Source: Hydrogenophaga palleronii NBRC 102513 (lineage in GTDB: Bacteria > Pseudomonadota > Gammaproteobacteria > Burkholderiales > Burkholderiaceae_C). From it: a stretch of 64,000 nucleotides of DNA. Position 1 is the stretch's first letter. The number at the start of each line of letters is the position of its first letter. A program made the position numbers and the translations under genes. The notes under the pieces are model-generated. The model saw nothing but the letters and a program-made list of their open reading frames with translations, had not been told where the DNA came from and did no database searches. Shown here in pieces: positions 1 through 9,830 of the stretch. The DNA lies in NCBI RefSeq assembly GCF_001571225.1, contig NZ_BCTJ01000004.1, forward strand, positions 1 through 64,000, read 5' to 3'.

Positions 1-87
1 GGCAGAGCCGGACCCTTGCTGCCCCTGGTCTGGGCTACCTCATGCGCCGCTGGTCGTGCTCCGGCAGCGTGAAAAATCGTGTGTGGA

Positions 88-1332
88 TCAGGGCCGATGC
101 GCGCGCAGTTGCGCCACCAGGCGCTGCGCGCTGCCGAACGCCAGCGTGAAGCCCAGTGCGCCGTGTCCGGTGTTGAACCAGAGGTTGCCGGGGCCGCCAC
201 GCAAGCGGCCGAGCACGGGCAGGCCGGTGGGGGTGGCGGGGCGCAGGCCGGCCCAGGGGCGCAAGTCTTCGTAGCGGCTGGCATCGGGGAACAACGCGCG
301 GGCGCTGGCCAGCAGCGAGTCGATGCGGTCGCCGGGAATCTGCGTGTTCTCGCCCACCAGCTCGGCCATGCCGGCCACACGCAGCCGCTGGCCCAGGCGC
401 GCAAACACCACCTTGCGGGCCGCGTCGGTCACGCTCACGTGTGGTGCGGCGCCTTCGGCATCGCTCACGTCCACCGTGAGGCTGTACCCCTTGAGCGGGT
501 ACACCGGCACACGCAGGCCGAGGCTGCGCGCCAGTGGATGCGAGGCGGTGCCGAGCGCGACCACGAAGGCGTCGGCCTCGATCGGGCCGTGCGGCGTTTC
601 GGCCGCCACGATGCGATCACCCGCACGCTTGAGCTGCGTGACGGGCGTGTCGAAGGCGAAGCGCACGCCCTGTGCACGCAGCAGGCGCAGCAGTTCGAGG
701 CAGACCTTGTGGCAATCCGCCGCGCATTCGCTCGGTGTGTGGATGGCGCCGGCGAAGCGTGGTGCGTAACCGGCCAGCGCGGGTTCGATGGCGACGCTTT
801 CGGCGGGTGACAGTGCGTGCTGCACGCTGCCCAGTTGCTGCTGCAGCGCCATCTGCTGGCGCGCGCTGGCGAAGCTGGCTGCGTCCTGGTACAGCACCAG
901 TTTGCCGATGGCGGAGAAGTCGCAGTCGATGGGGTTCTCGGCCCGCAGGCGCTCGAAGCCCAGGCGGCTCTCGGCCGCCAGCGCGAGCAGGCTGGCGGTG
1001 GTGCGGCGCGACACGCTGGCGCGGCAGGCGGCGAGGAACTGCAGGCCCCAGGCCCATTGATGCGGGTCGGGCTGCAGGCGCAGCTTCAGCGGCGAGTCGG
1101 CCGCGAGCAGCAGCTTGGGCAGTTGCTGCCAGATGCCCGGGTCGGCCAGGGGCTGCACGTAGGCGTAGCTCAGCTGCGCGCCGTTGGCCGCGCTGGCACC
1201 GGTGCCGGCCTGCGCACGGTCGACCACGGTGACTTCGAAGCCCTCGCGGCGCAACTGCCAGGCTGCGGCGAGGCCGACGATGCCCGCGCCGAGCACGCAC
1301 ACGTGTGCCGCCTGTGATGAGGAAGGGTTCAT
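88..1332 (-). CDS. FAD-dependent D-amino-acid dehydrogenase (DadA family)
   Basis: This 414-residue protein is a DAO-family flavoenzyme, expected to oxidise a D-amino acid to the 2-oxo acid and pass electrons to the membrane quinone pool. Residues 10-40 carry the FAD dinucleotide-binding motif GAGIVG followed by an acidic strand end (VVDRA). The C-terminus has the usual 'GLRPATPTGLPVLG' and 'NTGHGALGFT' blocks of DadA-like enzymes. Length fits the family (about 410-430). The ATG at 1332 is chosen because the fold begins there; the open frame runs on to 2751 only as a shadow of the neighbouring gene. It is divergent from the aminotransferase at 1516. Substrate is not visible; sarcosine or glycine oxidase-like activity is an alternative. 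Confidence 0.85.
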   Translation of the reverse strand: MNPSSSQAAHVCVLGAGIVGLAAAWQLRREGFEVTVVDRAQAGTGASAANGAQLSYAYVQPLADPGIWQQLPKLLLAADSPLKLRLQPDPHQWAWGLQFLAACRASVSRRTTASLLALAAESRLGFERLRAENPIDCDFSAIGKLVLYQDAASFASARQQMALQQQLGSVQHALSPAESVAIEPALAGYAPRFAGAIHTPSECAADCHKVCLELLRLLRAQGVRFAFDTPVTQLKRAGDRIVAAETPHGPIEADAFVVALGTASHPLARSLGLRVPVYPLKGYSLTVDVSDAEGAAPHVSVTDAARKVVFARLGQRLRVAGMAELVGENTQIPGDRIDSLLASARALFPDASRYEDLRPWAGLRPATPTGLPVLGRLRGGPGNLWFNTGHGALGFTLAFGSAQRLVAQLRAHRP

Positions 1333-1515
1333 GCGCTCACTGTAGGCAGGCGGAGCGCGGCAGAAAAATGCCAATCGCGCCAAGGCCCATGCCGCGAACT
1401 CATGGGTGGCCCATAACACCAGGGCATGGATCGGGGTGAAAAAGGCATTGTCCCCGTGGCGCGGGCGCTGCCTACACTGCGCCAGACCCATCCCCAAGGC
1501 CCTCTCTCTTTGCGC

Positions 1516-2847
1516 ATGAGCTCCACCCGCGTCTTCCACCGCCAACTGCACCAACCCATGCCCTTCGCCGTGAGCGGGCAGGGCATCACCCTCACCGACC
1601 AGGCGGGCAAGACCTACCTCGATGCTTCGGGCGGCGCTGCCGTGTCCTGCCTGGGCCACGGCCATCCGGACGTGGTGGCCGCGATGCACGCGCAGATCGA
1701 CCAGCTGGCCTATGCACACACCAGTTTCTTCACCACCGAGGTGGCGGAAGAACTGGCCAACGTGCTGATCGACACCGCACCCGCGGGCATGAGCCATGTG
1801 TACTTCGTGAGCGGTGGTTCCGAAGCGGTTGAGGCGGCGCTGAAGATGGCGCGGCAGTACTTCGTGGAGATCGGCCAGCCGCAGCGCCGGCACTTCATCG
1901 CACGGCGGCAGAGTTACCACGGCAACACGCTGGGCGCGCTCGCGGTGGGTGGCAATGCGTGGCGGCGCGAGCAGTTCAAGCCGCTGCTGATCGACGTGAC
2001 GCACGTGGCGCCGTGCTACGAATACCGCCACCGCCGCGCGGATGAGAGCGCCGAGCAATACGGCCAGCGTCTGGTGGCCGAACTGTCGGACGCGATAGAT
2101 CAACTGGGCGGCGAGAACGTGATGGCCTTCGTGGCCGAGACGGTGGGTGGTGCCACGGCGGGCGTGCTCACCGCGGTGCCGGGTTACTTCAAGGCGGTGC
2201 GCGAGCTGTGCGACCGGCACGGCATCCTGCTGATCCTGGACGAGGTGATGTGCGGCATGGGCCGCACCGGCACGCTGCACGCCTGCGAGCAGGAAGGTGT
2301 GGTGCCCGATCTCATGACCATCGCCAAGGGCCTCGGCGGCGGCTACCAGCCGATTGGCGCGGTGCTGGCGCAGGGCAGGGTGGTGGACGCGTTTCGCCAG
2401 GGCAGCGGGCTCTTCCAGCACGGCCATACCTACCTGGGCCACGCCATCGCGTGCGCGGCTGCGTTGGCGGTGCAGCGCGTGATCCATCGCGATGGCCTGC
2501 TGGCGCAGGTGCGTGAGCGCGGGCAGCAGTTGCAGGCCTTGCTGCATCAGGCTTTTGACGAGCACCCGCATGTGGGTGACATCCGGGGACGTGGTTTGTT
2601 CTGGGGTGTTGAACTGGTGGCCGACCGCGCCAGCAAACAGTGGTTCGACCCCGCGCGCAAGCTGCATGCCCGCATCAAGAGCGAAGCCATGGCCGGTGGC
2701 CTGATGGTCTACCCGTCGGGTGGCACGGTGGACGGCCGTAACGGCGACCACGTGCTGCTCGCGCCACCCTTCATCAGCACGCCCGCTGAGCTCGAGCAGA
2801 TCGTGTCGCGGCTCGCCGATGCCATCGACCGCGCCGTGGCGGCCTGA
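1516..2847 (+). CDS. Class III PLP-dependent aminotransferase
   Basis: A 443-residue class III aminotransferase (omega-aminotransferase group). The early segment '[16 protein letters not shown]' and the Schiff-base lysine (Lys271, in [16 protein letters not shown]) are both present, as is the pre-lysine '[14 protein letters not shown]' block that holds the conserved Asp. The start at 1516 is preferred over the upstream in-frame start at 1426 because the family N-terminus begins at [10 protein letters not shown]. The gene sits between an amino-acid dehydrogenase and a TRAP uptake system, so it probably handles an amine or amino acid brought in by that transporter. The amino donor and acceptor cannot be read from the sequence. 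Confidence 0.88.
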   Translation: MSSTRVFHRQLHQPMPFAVSGQGITLTDQAGKTYLDASGGAAVSCLGHGHPDVVAAMHAQIDQLAYAHTSFFTTEVAEELANVLIDTAPAGMSHVYFVSGGSEAVEAALKMARQYFVEIGQPQRRHFIARRQSYHGNTLGALAVGGNAWRREQFKPLLIDVTHVAPCYEYRHRRADESAEQYGQRLVAELSDAIDQLGGENVMAFVAETVGGATAGVLTAVPGYFKAVRELCDRHGILLILDEVMCGMGRTGTLHACEQEGVVPDLMTIAKGLGGGYQPIGAVLAQGRVVDAFRQGSGLFQHGHTYLGHAIACAAALAVQRVIHRDGLLAQVRERGQQLQALLHQAFDEHPHVGDIRGRGLFWGVELVADRASKQWFDPARKLHARIKSEAMAGGLMVYPSGGTVDGRNGDHVLLAPPFISTPAELEQIVSRLADAIDRAVAA

Positions 2848-3001
2848 TGCATCGCCTCACAGCGGCTTCATGGGCGCGTGTTTTCGGGGTAAACCCCGTC
2901 GCCCTCGCGGCCGGTCTGCACGAAGCTTGCTAAAGGCCAACAGAAGCCTCATCGATGCACCAAGTTTGTTCAACCCCTCGAAACCTGCAGGAGCACCCAG
3001 C

Positions 3002-3979
3002 ATGAAAAGAATCCCCCTCAGCCTGAGCACCCTGGCGGCCGCCGCCGCCCTGATGGCGCCCATGGCGCCGGCCCAGGCGCAGCAGAAGTTCATGACCATC
3101 GGGACGGGGGGCGTGACGGGCGTGTACTACGCGGCCGGAGGCGCCATCTGCCGCCTGGTGAACAAGGACCGCGCCAAGCACGGTATCCGCTGCTCGGTGG
3201 AATCCACCGGTGGTTCGGTGTTCAACGTCAACACCATCAAGGCCGGTGAACTGGACCTGGGCTTCACGCAATCAGACGTGCAGTTCAACGCCTTCAAGGG
3301 CGTGGGCCAGTTCAAGGACGCGGGCGCTTACGGCGACCTGCGCGCGGTGTTCGCCGTGCACCCCGAGCCCTTCACCGTGGTGGCGCGCAAGGAAGCCAAC
3401 ATCACCAAGTTCGAAGACTTCAAGGGCAAACGCTTCAACGTCGGCAACCCGGGTTCGGGCACGCGCTCGTCCATGGAAGAACTGCTGGCCGGCATGGGCT
3501 GGAAGCTGGGCGATTTCTCGCTGGCCTCTGAACTGAAGGCCGACGAACACGGCCCGGCACTGTGCGACGGCAAGATCGACGGCTTCTACTACGCCGTGGG
3601 CCACCCGAGCGCGAACATCCAGGACCCGACCACCTCGTGCGGCGCCAAGCTGGTGTCGCTCACCGGCCCGGCGGTGGACAAGCTGGTGGCGGAGAAGCCG
3701 TACTACGCCAAGGTCACGCTGCCTGGCGGCTTGTACCCGAACAACCCGCAACCGACGCAGACCTACGGCGTGTCGGCCACCGTGGTGGCATCGAGCAAGA
3801 CCTCGCCCGACACCGTGTACCAGGTGGTCAAGGCGGTGTTCGACAACTTCGACGAGTTCAAGAAGCTGCACCCGGCGCTGGCCAACCTCACGCCCGAAGG
3901 CATGGTGAAGGATGGCCTGAGCGCACCGCTGCACGAAGGCGCGCTCAAGTTCTACAAGGAAAAGGGCTGGGTCAAGTGA
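3002..3979 (+). CDS. TAXI-family TRAP transporter solute-binding protein
   Basis: A 325-residue periplasmic binding protein with an N-terminal Sec signal (about residues 1-25, cleavage near AQAQQ). The mature start '[20 protein letters not shown]' is the TAXI signature (TRAP-associated extracytoplasmic immunogenic protein). A good ribosome site (GCAGGAG) lies 7 bases before the ATG at 3002; the longer open frame from 2720 has no support. The fused permease starts 98 bases downstream after a hairpin, so the two form one transporter unit with probable differential expression. TAXI systems import organic or amino acids using an ion gradient; the ligand here is unknown. Confidence 0.92.
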   Translation: MKRIPLSLSTLAAAAALMAPMAPAQAQQKFMTIGTGGVTGVYYAAGGAICRLVNKDRAKHGIRCSVESTGGSVFNVNTIKAGELDLGFTQSDVQFNAFKGVGQFKDAGAYGDLRAVFAVHPEPFTVVARKEANITKFEDFKGKRFNVGNPGSGTRSSMEELLAGMGWKLGDFSLASELKADEHGPALCDGKIDGFYYAVGHPSANIQDPTTSCGAKLVSLTGPAVDKLVAEKPYYAKVTLPGGLYPNNPQPTQTYGVSATVVASSKTSPDTVYQVVKAVFDNFDEFKKLHPALANLTPEGMVKDGLSAPLHEGALKFYKEKGWVK

Positions 3980-4017
3980 TGCACCGGGCCGCCTGAGCGG
4001 CGGCCCTGTCGTCACGC

Positions 4018-4048
4018 AATGGCGGAGATCTTGCTTCGCCATTTTTTT
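4018..4048 (+). terminator. Hairpin and T-run between TRAP binding protein and permease
   Basis: Arms AATGGCG (4018-4024) and CGCCATT (4037-4043) are followed by a run of T. A second GC-rich hairpin (GGGCCGCC/GGCGGCCC, near 3986-4006) precedes it. The position just after the binding-protein gene fits a partial terminator that lets the binding protein be made in excess over the permease. Confidence 0.6.
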
Positions 4049-4077
4049 ATCCTCAGCCCGAGGGTGTGGAGCGCCGC

Positions 4078-6660
4078 ATGAGTACCGACATCGAAAAAGC
4101 CCCCGAGGCCCTGCAGCAACTGGTGGCCGACAGCGACACTGGTGGCCGCAAGCCGGTGGGCCTCACGGCCCGCGTCATCTTCGGCGTGGCCCTGCTGTGG
4201 ACCCTGTTCCAGTACTGGTATGCCTCGCCGCTGCCGTTCGAGCTGGGCTTCGGCATCCTCAACGACACCGAGGCGCGCGCCATCCACCTCGCGTTCGCGC
4301 TGTTCCTGGCCTTCCTGGCCTGGCCGGCGTTCAAGCGTTCGCCGCGCAACCGCGTGCCGCTGTTCGACTGGTTGCTGGCCTTCGTGGCCGCGTTCGCCGG
4401 CGCCTACGTGATGATCTATTACGCCGAGCTCGCCATGCGCCCCGGCAGTCCGAACACGGTGGACGTGGTGGTGTCGGTGGTGGGGCTGGTGTTGCTGCTG
4501 GAGGCCACGCGCCGCGCGGTGGGCTGGCCCATGGCCGTACTGGCGCTGCTGTTCCTCGCCTACTGCATGCTCGGCCCCTGGCTGCCCGAGGTGGTGGCGC
4601 ACCGGGGTGCCTCGCTCAATCGCCTGATCTCGCACATGTGGCTGACCACCGAGGGCGTGTACGGCATTGCGCTGGGCGTGTCCGCCGGCACCATCTTTGT
4701 CTACGTGCTGTTCGGCGCGCTGCTCGACCGGGGCGGCGGTGGCAACTACATGATGCAGGTGAGCTTTGCGGCGCTGGGCCATCTGCGTGGCGGGCCGGCC
4801 AAGGTGGCGGTGGTGTCGTCGGCGCTCAACGGCACCATCTCGGGCTCGTCGGTGGCCAACGTGGTCTCGGGCGGCATCTTCACGATCCCGCTCATGAAGA
4901 AGGCGGGCTACGGCGGTGTGAAGGCTGGCGCGATCGAGACCATGTCTTCGGTGGACGGGCAGATCATGCCGCCGGTGATGGGCGCGGCGGCTTTCCTGAT
5001 GGTGGAGTACGTGGGCATTCCGTACTCGGACATCGTCAAGCACGCCTTCCTGCCGGCCATCCTCTCGTACATCGGCCTGTTCTACATCGTGCACCTGGAG
5101 GCGGTGAAGCTCGGCATGCAGCCGATCGTGAAGCGCACCCAGACACCGCTGCGCGACCGCGTCATGCGCAACGCGCTGGGCGTCACTGGCACCATCGTGC
5201 TGGTGTGCGCGGTGTACTACCTGATCCTCGGCTTCAAAGCCGTGCTCGGCCCGGTGGCACCGTATGCCGTGGGCGCGCTGGTGGTGACGCTGTACCTGGT
5301 GGCCGTGTGGCAGGCCGCGAGCTGTCCGGATCTTCAGACCGACATCGACATCGACAACCCGCGCCCGCTGCAGACCTGGCCCACGGTGCGCGCCGGCCTG
5401 CACTTCATCATGCCCATCGGCATCCTCATCTGGTGCCTGATGGTGGAAGAGATGTCGCCCGCGCTGGCGGCGTTCTGGGCCGTCACTTCGCTGGCAGTGC
5501 TCATGGCCACGCAGCATCCGCTGATCGCGCTGTTCCGCCGCGTGCCCATGGGCAACGCATGGCGCGAGAGCTTCGATTCGGTGGTGGAAGGTTTCCACAA
5601 CGGCGCGCGCAACATGATCGGCATCGGCGTGGCCACGGCCACCGCCGGCATCGTGGTGGGCGGCATCACGCTCACCGGCCTGGGCCTGCGCATGACGGAG
5701 TTCGTTGAACTCGTGTCGCAGGGCAGTGTGATCCTCATGCTGCTGTTCGTGGCCATCTCCTGCCTGGTCATCGGATTGGGTGTGCCGACCACCGCCAACT
5801 ACGTGCTGGTGGCCACGCTGATGGCGCCGGTGGTGGTGGAGCTGGGCGCGCAGTCGGGGCTGATCATTCCGCTGATCGCAGTGCACATGTTCGTCTTCTA
5901 TTACGGGATCATGGCGGACATCACACCGCCGGTGGGGCTGGCCACCTTCGCGGCCTCGGCCATCTCGGGCGAGGACTCGCTGCAAACCGGCATCCAGGGG
6001 TTCATCTACGCCTCGCGCACGCTGATCCTGCCCTTCATCTGGATCTTCAACCCGCAGATCCTGCTGATCAACGTGGACGACCTGGGCGAGACCCTGCGCG
6101 TGATCGCGGCCAGCATTCTCGCGATGCTGCTGTTTGCGGCCATCACCATGAACTGGTTCCGCGTGAAGAGCCGCTGGTGGGAGGGCGTGCTGCTCGGCAT
6201 GGCCGTGATCCTGCTGTTCCGCCCCGATGTGTTCATGGACCAGCTGGCGCCCGAGTACCGGGATGCACCGGCGGCCGAGGTGTTCGACATCGCACGCGAC
6301 AAGCCCGACGACGGCCGCGTGATCTTCGTGCTGCAGGGCACGACACTGGAAGGCAAGGACCTGACCAAGACCGTGGCCGTGCAACTCGGCGCCAAGGGCG
6401 AGGACGGGCGCAAGCGCCTGGACGAGGCCGGCCTGCGGCTGGTGGGCCTGGGCGAGCAGATGCAGGTGGCGCAGGTGCGGTTCGGTTCGCGCGCGGCCAA
6501 GTCGGGCTTCGAGCAGGGTTGGGACGTGGTCTCGGTCAAGGTGCCTTCGGGCCGTGCCTCGCCGCACTGGTTCTACCTGCCGGCGCTGCTGCTGGTGGCG
6601 TTCGTGTGGTGGAACCAGGGCCGGCGCGTGCCCGCCCCGCGAGCCTTGAAAGCGGCTTGA
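4078..6660 (+). CDS. Fused TRAP transporter permease (DctQM type, TAXI system)
   Basis: An 860-residue inner-membrane protein with many hydrophobic segments. The small (4-TM) and large (12-TM) TRAP permease subunits are fused, as is normal for TAXI systems. The large-subunit signature is seen in 'SALNGTISGSSVANVVSGG' and 'MPPVMGAAAFLM', and again in 'GLGVPTTANYVL' with 'ADITPPVGLA'. The last about 110 residues form a soluble extension (DUF3394-like) ending in one more hydrophobic stretch. The ATG at 4078 has GGAG six bases upstream and is preferred over the GTG at 4066. Works with the binding protein at 3002. Confidence 0.9.
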   Translation: MSTDIEKAPEALQQLVADSDTGGRKPVGLTARVIFGVALLWTLFQYWYASPLPFELGFGILNDTEARAIHLAFALFLAFLAWPAFKRSPRNRVPLFDWLLAFVAAFAGAYVMIYYAELAMRPGSPNTVDVVVSVVGLVLLLEATRRAVGWPMAVLALLFLAYCMLGPWLPEVVAHRGASLNRLISHMWLTTEGVYGIALGVSAGTIFVYVLFGALLDRGGGGNYMMQVSFAALGHLRGGPAKVAVVSSALNGTISGSSVANVVSGGIFTIPLMKKAGYGGVKAGAIETMSSVDGQIMPPVMGAAAFLMVEYVGIPYSDIVKHAFLPAILSYIGLFYIVHLEAVKLGMQPIVKRTQTPLRDRVMRNALGVTGTIVLVCAVYYLILGFKAVLGPVAPYAVGALVVTLYLVAVWQAASCPDLQTDIDIDNPRPLQTWPTVRAGLHFIMPIGILIWCLMVEEMSPALAAFWAVTSLAVLMATQHPLIALFRRVPMGNAWRESFDSVVEGFHNGARNMIGIGVATATAGIVVGGITLTGLGLRMTEFVELVSQGSVILMLLFVAISCLVIGLGVPTTANYVLVATLMAPVVVELGAQSGLIIPLIAVHMFVFYYGIMADITPPVGLATFAASAISGEDSLQTGIQGFIYASRTLILPFIWIFNPQILLINVDDLGETLRVIAASILAMLLFAAITMNWFRVKSRWWEGVLLGMAVILLFRPDVFMDQLAPEYRDAPAAEVFDIARDKPDDGRVIFVLQGTTLEGKDLTKTVAVQLGAKGEDGRKRLDEAGLRLVGLGEQMQVAQVRFGSRAAKSGFEQGWDVVSVKVPSGRASPHWFYLPALLLVAFVWWNQGRRVPAPRALKAA

Positions 6661-6661
6661 G

Positions 6662-7309
6662 ATGCGCATCGCACTCATCCATGCACTGGCGCATTCGGTG
6701 GCCCCCATCAACGAGGAGCTGGCGCGTGCCTGGCCGCAGGCCGAGCGCATGAACCTGCTCGACGACAGCCTGTCTGCCGACCTCGCTCGCAACGGGTGCG
6801 GCCTTGACGCCACCATGCATGAGCGCTTCGAGGCGCTTGCGGCCTACGCCGAGGGCACGGGCGCCCGGGCCATCCTGTTCACCTGCTCGGCGTTCGGCCC
6901 CTGCATCGAGGCCGTGGCCCAACGCCGGCCGCACATGCCGGTGCTCAAGCCGAACGAGGCCATGGTGGCCGAGGCGGTGGCTGCGGCGGGCGGGGGGCGC
7001 ATCGGCCTGGTGGCGTCTTTTGCACCCACCCTGGCCTCCATGCCGGCGGAGTTTCCGGCCGACACCGACCTGGCCAGCGGGCTCGCCGAGGGCGCCATGG
7101 AAGCCCTCAACCGGGGCGATGGTGTCGGCCACGACGATCTGGTCGTGGAGGCGGCGCGCCGGCTGGTGGGGCAGGGCTGCGGCGTGATCGCCCTGGCCCA
7201 GTTCAGCATGGCACGTGCGCAAGCCGCCGTGCACCGCGCCCTGGGCGTGCCGGTGCTCACCACCCCGGGCAGTGCCGTTCGCGCATTGCAGCGTCGCCTC
7301 GGGGGCTGA
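6662..7309 (+). CDS. Asp/Glu racemase-like protein
   Basis: A 215-residue protein of the aspartate/glutamate racemase (hydantoin racemase) superfamily. The cysteine in 'ILFTCSAFGPC' (about residue 78) is at the place of the first catalytic cysteine. The second half has 'GCGVIALAQFSMA', where the second cysteine of true racemases is replaced by a glutamine/phenylalanine context, so racemase activity is uncertain. It starts one base after the permease stop, so it is co-transcribed with the TRAP system. With the DadA-like and aminotransferase genes this supports an amino-acid role. Many relatives are mis-named arylsulfatase. Confidence 0.7.
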   Translation: MRIALIHALAHSVAPINEELARAWPQAERMNLLDDSLSADLARNGCGLDATMHERFEALAAYAEGTGARAILFTCSAFGPCIEAVAQRRPHMPVLKPNEAMVAEAVAAAGGGRIGLVASFAPTLASMPAEFPADTDLASGLAEGAMEALNRGDGVGHDDLVVEAARRLVGQGCGVIALAQFSMARAQAAVHRALGVPVLTTPGSAVRALQRRLGG

Positions 7310-7417
7310 ATTCGGCCGGCCGGGTCAGAGACAGCGGATAGAATCGCGGGTTGCCGTGAAGTGGACGACCGGCCGCACAGCGCCGCCAGGTGCTGCGCCG
7401 GTCACGCCCGATGAGGC

Positions 7418-7504
7418 GCGCGGGTGGCGAAATTGGTAGACGCACCAGGTTTAGGTCCTGACGCCAGCAATGGTGTGGGGGTTCGAGTCCCCCCCCGCGC
7501 ACCA
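7418..7504 (+). tRNA. tRNA-Leu (anticodon TAG)
   Basis: An 87-base gene. The acceptor stem GCGCGGG pairs with CCCGCGC, followed by discriminator A and an encoded CCA. The anticodon loop is TTTAGGT within the CAGG/CCTG stem, so the anticodon is TAG. The long variable arm and the TTCGAGT T-loop fit a class II leucine tRNA. Confidence 0.96.
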
Positions 7505-7578
7505 CACAACCGACAAACAGACAGACCCCATGGGTCGGCCAGACAGGCTGGTTGACCGACACCCTTTTGGAGAGAAAC

Positions 7579-8892
7579 ATGACCGTGACCGTTGAAACCC
7601 TGGAGAAGCTGGAGCGCAAGATCACGCTGACGCTGCCGGCCGCCGTGATCCAGAACGAGGTGTCGAACCGCCTCAAGCGCATCGCGCGCGACGTGAAGAT
7701 GGACGGTTTCCGTCCCGGCAAGGTGCCGATGAACGTCGTGGCCCAGCGCTATGGCTACTCGGTGCACTACGAAGTGATGAACGACAAGGTGGGCGAGGCT
7801 TTCAGCAGCGCCGCCAACGAAGCGCAACTGCGTGTCGCCGGCCAGCCCAAGATCACCGAAAAGGAAGGCGCGCCCGAAGGCCAGCTGTCTTTTGACGCGG
7901 TCTTCGAGGTGTACCCCGAAGTCAAGCTGGAAGACCTGTCCACCGCCACGGTGGAAAAGGTCTCGGCCGAAGTGACCGACGCCGCCATCGACCGCACGCT
8001 CGACATCCTGCGCAAGCAACGCCGCACCTTCGCGCAACGCGCGCAGGACCAGGCCGCCCAGGACGGCGACCGCGCCACCATCGACTTCGCCGGCAAGATC
8101 GACGGCGAACCCTTCGAAGGCGGCAAGGCCGAAGCCTTCCAGTTCATCGTGGGCGATGGCCAGATGCTCAAGGAATTCGAAGACGCCGTGCGCGGCATGA
8201 AGACCGGCGAGTCCAAGACCTTCCCGCTGGCTTTCCCGGCCGACTACCACGGCCAGGACGTGGCCGGCAAGACCGCCGACTTCCTGGTCACGGTCAACAA
8301 GCTCGAAGCCGCCAACCTGCCGACCGTGGACGAAGCCTTCGCCAAGTCCCTGGGCATTGCCGACGGCACGGTGGAAGGCCTGCGCGCCGACATCCGCAAG
8401 AACCTGGAGCGTGAAGTCAAGTTCCGCCTGCAGGCCCGCAACAAGCAGGCCGTGATGGACGCCCTGGTGTCCAAGGCCGAGTTGGACCTGCCCAACGCCG
8501 TGGTGCAGGCCGAGCTGGAGCGCCTGGTGGAAGGCGCGCGCGCCGACCTCAAGCAACGCGGTGTGAAGGATGCCGACAAGGCGCCGATCCCCGAAGAGCT
8601 GTTCCGCCCGCAAGCCGAGCGCCGCGTGCGCCTGGGCCTGGTGGTGGCCGAACTGGTGCGCGCCAGCGAGCTGCACGCCAAGCCCGAGCAGATCAAGGCC
8701 CACATCGAAGAGCTGGCTGCTTCCTACGAAAAGCCGGCCGACGTGGTGCGTTGGTACCAGGGCGACAACCGCCGCATGGCCGAGGTGGAAGCCATCGTGA
8801 TCGAAAACAACGTCACGGAATTCGTGCTGTCCAAGGCACAGGTCACCGAAAAGGCGGTCAGCTTCGACGAGCTGATGGCACAGCAGGCCTGA
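7579..8892 (+). CDS. tig: Trigger factor, ribosome-associated chaperone and peptidyl-prolyl isomerase
   Basis: A 437-residue trigger factor. The N-terminal ribosome-binding signature 'GFRPGKVPMNVV' lies near residue 45, with the FKBP-type domain in the middle ('GDRATIDFAGKIDGEPFEGG') and the helical C-terminal chaperone domain after it. The ATG at 7579 follows GGAGAGAAAC; the upstream start at 7552 lacks support. It binds at the ribosome exit tunnel and meets nascent chains. It heads the tig-clpP-clpX-lon protein-quality block and is followed by a strong terminator. Confidence 0.97.
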   Translation: MTVTVETLEKLERKITLTLPAAVIQNEVSNRLKRIARDVKMDGFRPGKVPMNVVAQRYGYSVHYEVMNDKVGEAFSSAANEAQLRVAGQPKITEKEGAPEGQLSFDAVFEVYPEVKLEDLSTATVEKVSAEVTDAAIDRTLDILRKQRRTFAQRAQDQAAQDGDRATIDFAGKIDGEPFEGGKAEAFQFIVGDGQMLKEFEDAVRGMKTGESKTFPLAFPADYHGQDVAGKTADFLVTVNKLEAANLPTVDEAFAKSLGIADGTVEGLRADIRKNLEREVKFRLQARNKQAVMDALVSKAELDLPNAVVQAELERLVEGARADLKQRGVKDADKAPIPEELFRPQAERRVRLGLVVAELVRASELHAKPEQIKAHIEELAASYEKPADVVRWYQGDNRRMAEVEAIVIENNVTEFVLSKAQVTEKAVSFDELMAQQA

Positions 8893-8915
8893 GGCGCTGC
8901 GTGCGCTGAATGACG

Positions 8916-8944
8916 AAGGGCGGAGCGATCCGCCCTTTCTTTTT
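8916..8944 (+). terminator. Rho-independent terminator after tig
   Basis: Stem AAGGGCGGA / TCCGCCCTT with a four-base loop, followed by a T-rich run, 23 bases after the tig stop codon. Confidence 0.85.
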
Positions 8945-9073
8945 CCGCAGTGCCCCCCATCTGTGTCCCGTCAGCCGCCCTGCGGCCGTTCCGGTCTTGT
9001 GCCGCTCGGCACGGGGGCGACGGCCGGTTGGTTACAGTAGTGGCATGGCAAGCATCAACACATGGAGAAACGC

Positions 9074-9691
9074 ATGAGCGCAATGGACATTCAAGGTTTG
9101 GGCATGGTGCCCATGGTGATCGAGCAATCGGGCCGTGGCGAGCGCGCGTACGACATCTATTCGCGCCTGCTCAAGGAACGTGTGATCTTCCTCGTGGGCC
9201 CGGTCAATGACCAGTCCGCCAACCTGGTGGTGGCACAGCTGCTGTTCCTGGAAAGCGAAAACCCGGACAAGGACATTTCCTTCTACATCAACTCGCCGGG
9301 CGGTTCGGTGAGCGCGGGCATGGCGATCTTCGACACCATGAACTTCATCAAGTCCGATGTGTCCACGCTGTGCATCGGCATGGCCGCCAGCATGGGCGCT
9401 TTCCTGCTGGCCGCGGGCGCCAAGGGCAAGCGGTTCGCGCTGCCGAACTCCAAGGTCATGATCCACCAGCCGCTGGGCGGCACGCAGGGTCAGGCGACGG
9501 AGATCGAGATCCACGCCCGCGAGATCCTCAAGACCCGCGAGCAGCTGAACAAGATCCTGGCCGAACGCACCGGCCAGCCGCTCGAGAAGATCGAGCGCGA
9601 CACCGAACGCGATTACTACCTGTCGGCGGCCGAATCGGCCGAGTACGGGCTGATCGACAAGGTCATCGAAAAGCGCCCCGGCACGGTCTGA
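9074..9691 (+). CDS. clpP: ATP-dependent Clp protease proteolytic subunit
   Basis: A 205-residue serine protease that forms the tetradecameric ClpP barrel and degrades substrates fed by ClpX or ClpA. The catalytic triad is visible as Ser106 (GMAASMGA), His131 (MIHQPLGG) and Asp180 (DTERDYYL). The start at 9074 has GGAGA six bases upstream; the ATG at 9062 would overlap that ribosome site. An N-terminal propeptide is usual in the family. It is followed by clpX, as in most Proteobacteria. Confidence 0.97.
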   Translation: MSAMDIQGLGMVPMVIEQSGRGERAYDIYSRLLKERVIFLVGPVNDQSANLVVAQLLFLESENPDKDISFYINSPGGSVSAGMAIFDTMNFIKSDVSTLCIGMAASMGAFLLAAGAKGKRFALPNSKVMIHQPLGGTQGQATEIEIHAREILKTREQLNKILAERTGQPLEKIERDTERDYYLSAAESAEYGLIDKVIEKRPGTV

Positions 9692-9830
9692 GCATCCGAC
9701 CCTGTCCGCTGAGCCCCGTGCAGGCTGCGAAACCCGGAGACGGCGCCAAAATGGGGCCTTTTCCGCCGTTTGGCCCTCGCGGGGCTTGAACTATCATTGT
9801 TGTTACTGCGTCACCTGACCTTCCACACCT

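Noticed and set aside
1333-2751. Upstream extension of the DadA-like gene by 473 codons
   Set aside because: The family fold starts at 1332; the extension lies antisense to the aminotransferase.
4012-6816. A 934-codon open frame on the minus strand opposite the TRAP permease
   Set aside because: It is the high-GC shadow of a clearly conserved gene; its translation is rich in His, Arg and Gln and shows no domain.
9062-9073. clpP start at the ATG at 9062
   Set aside because: The GGAGA ribosome site lies within this segment and is well placed for the ATG at 9074.
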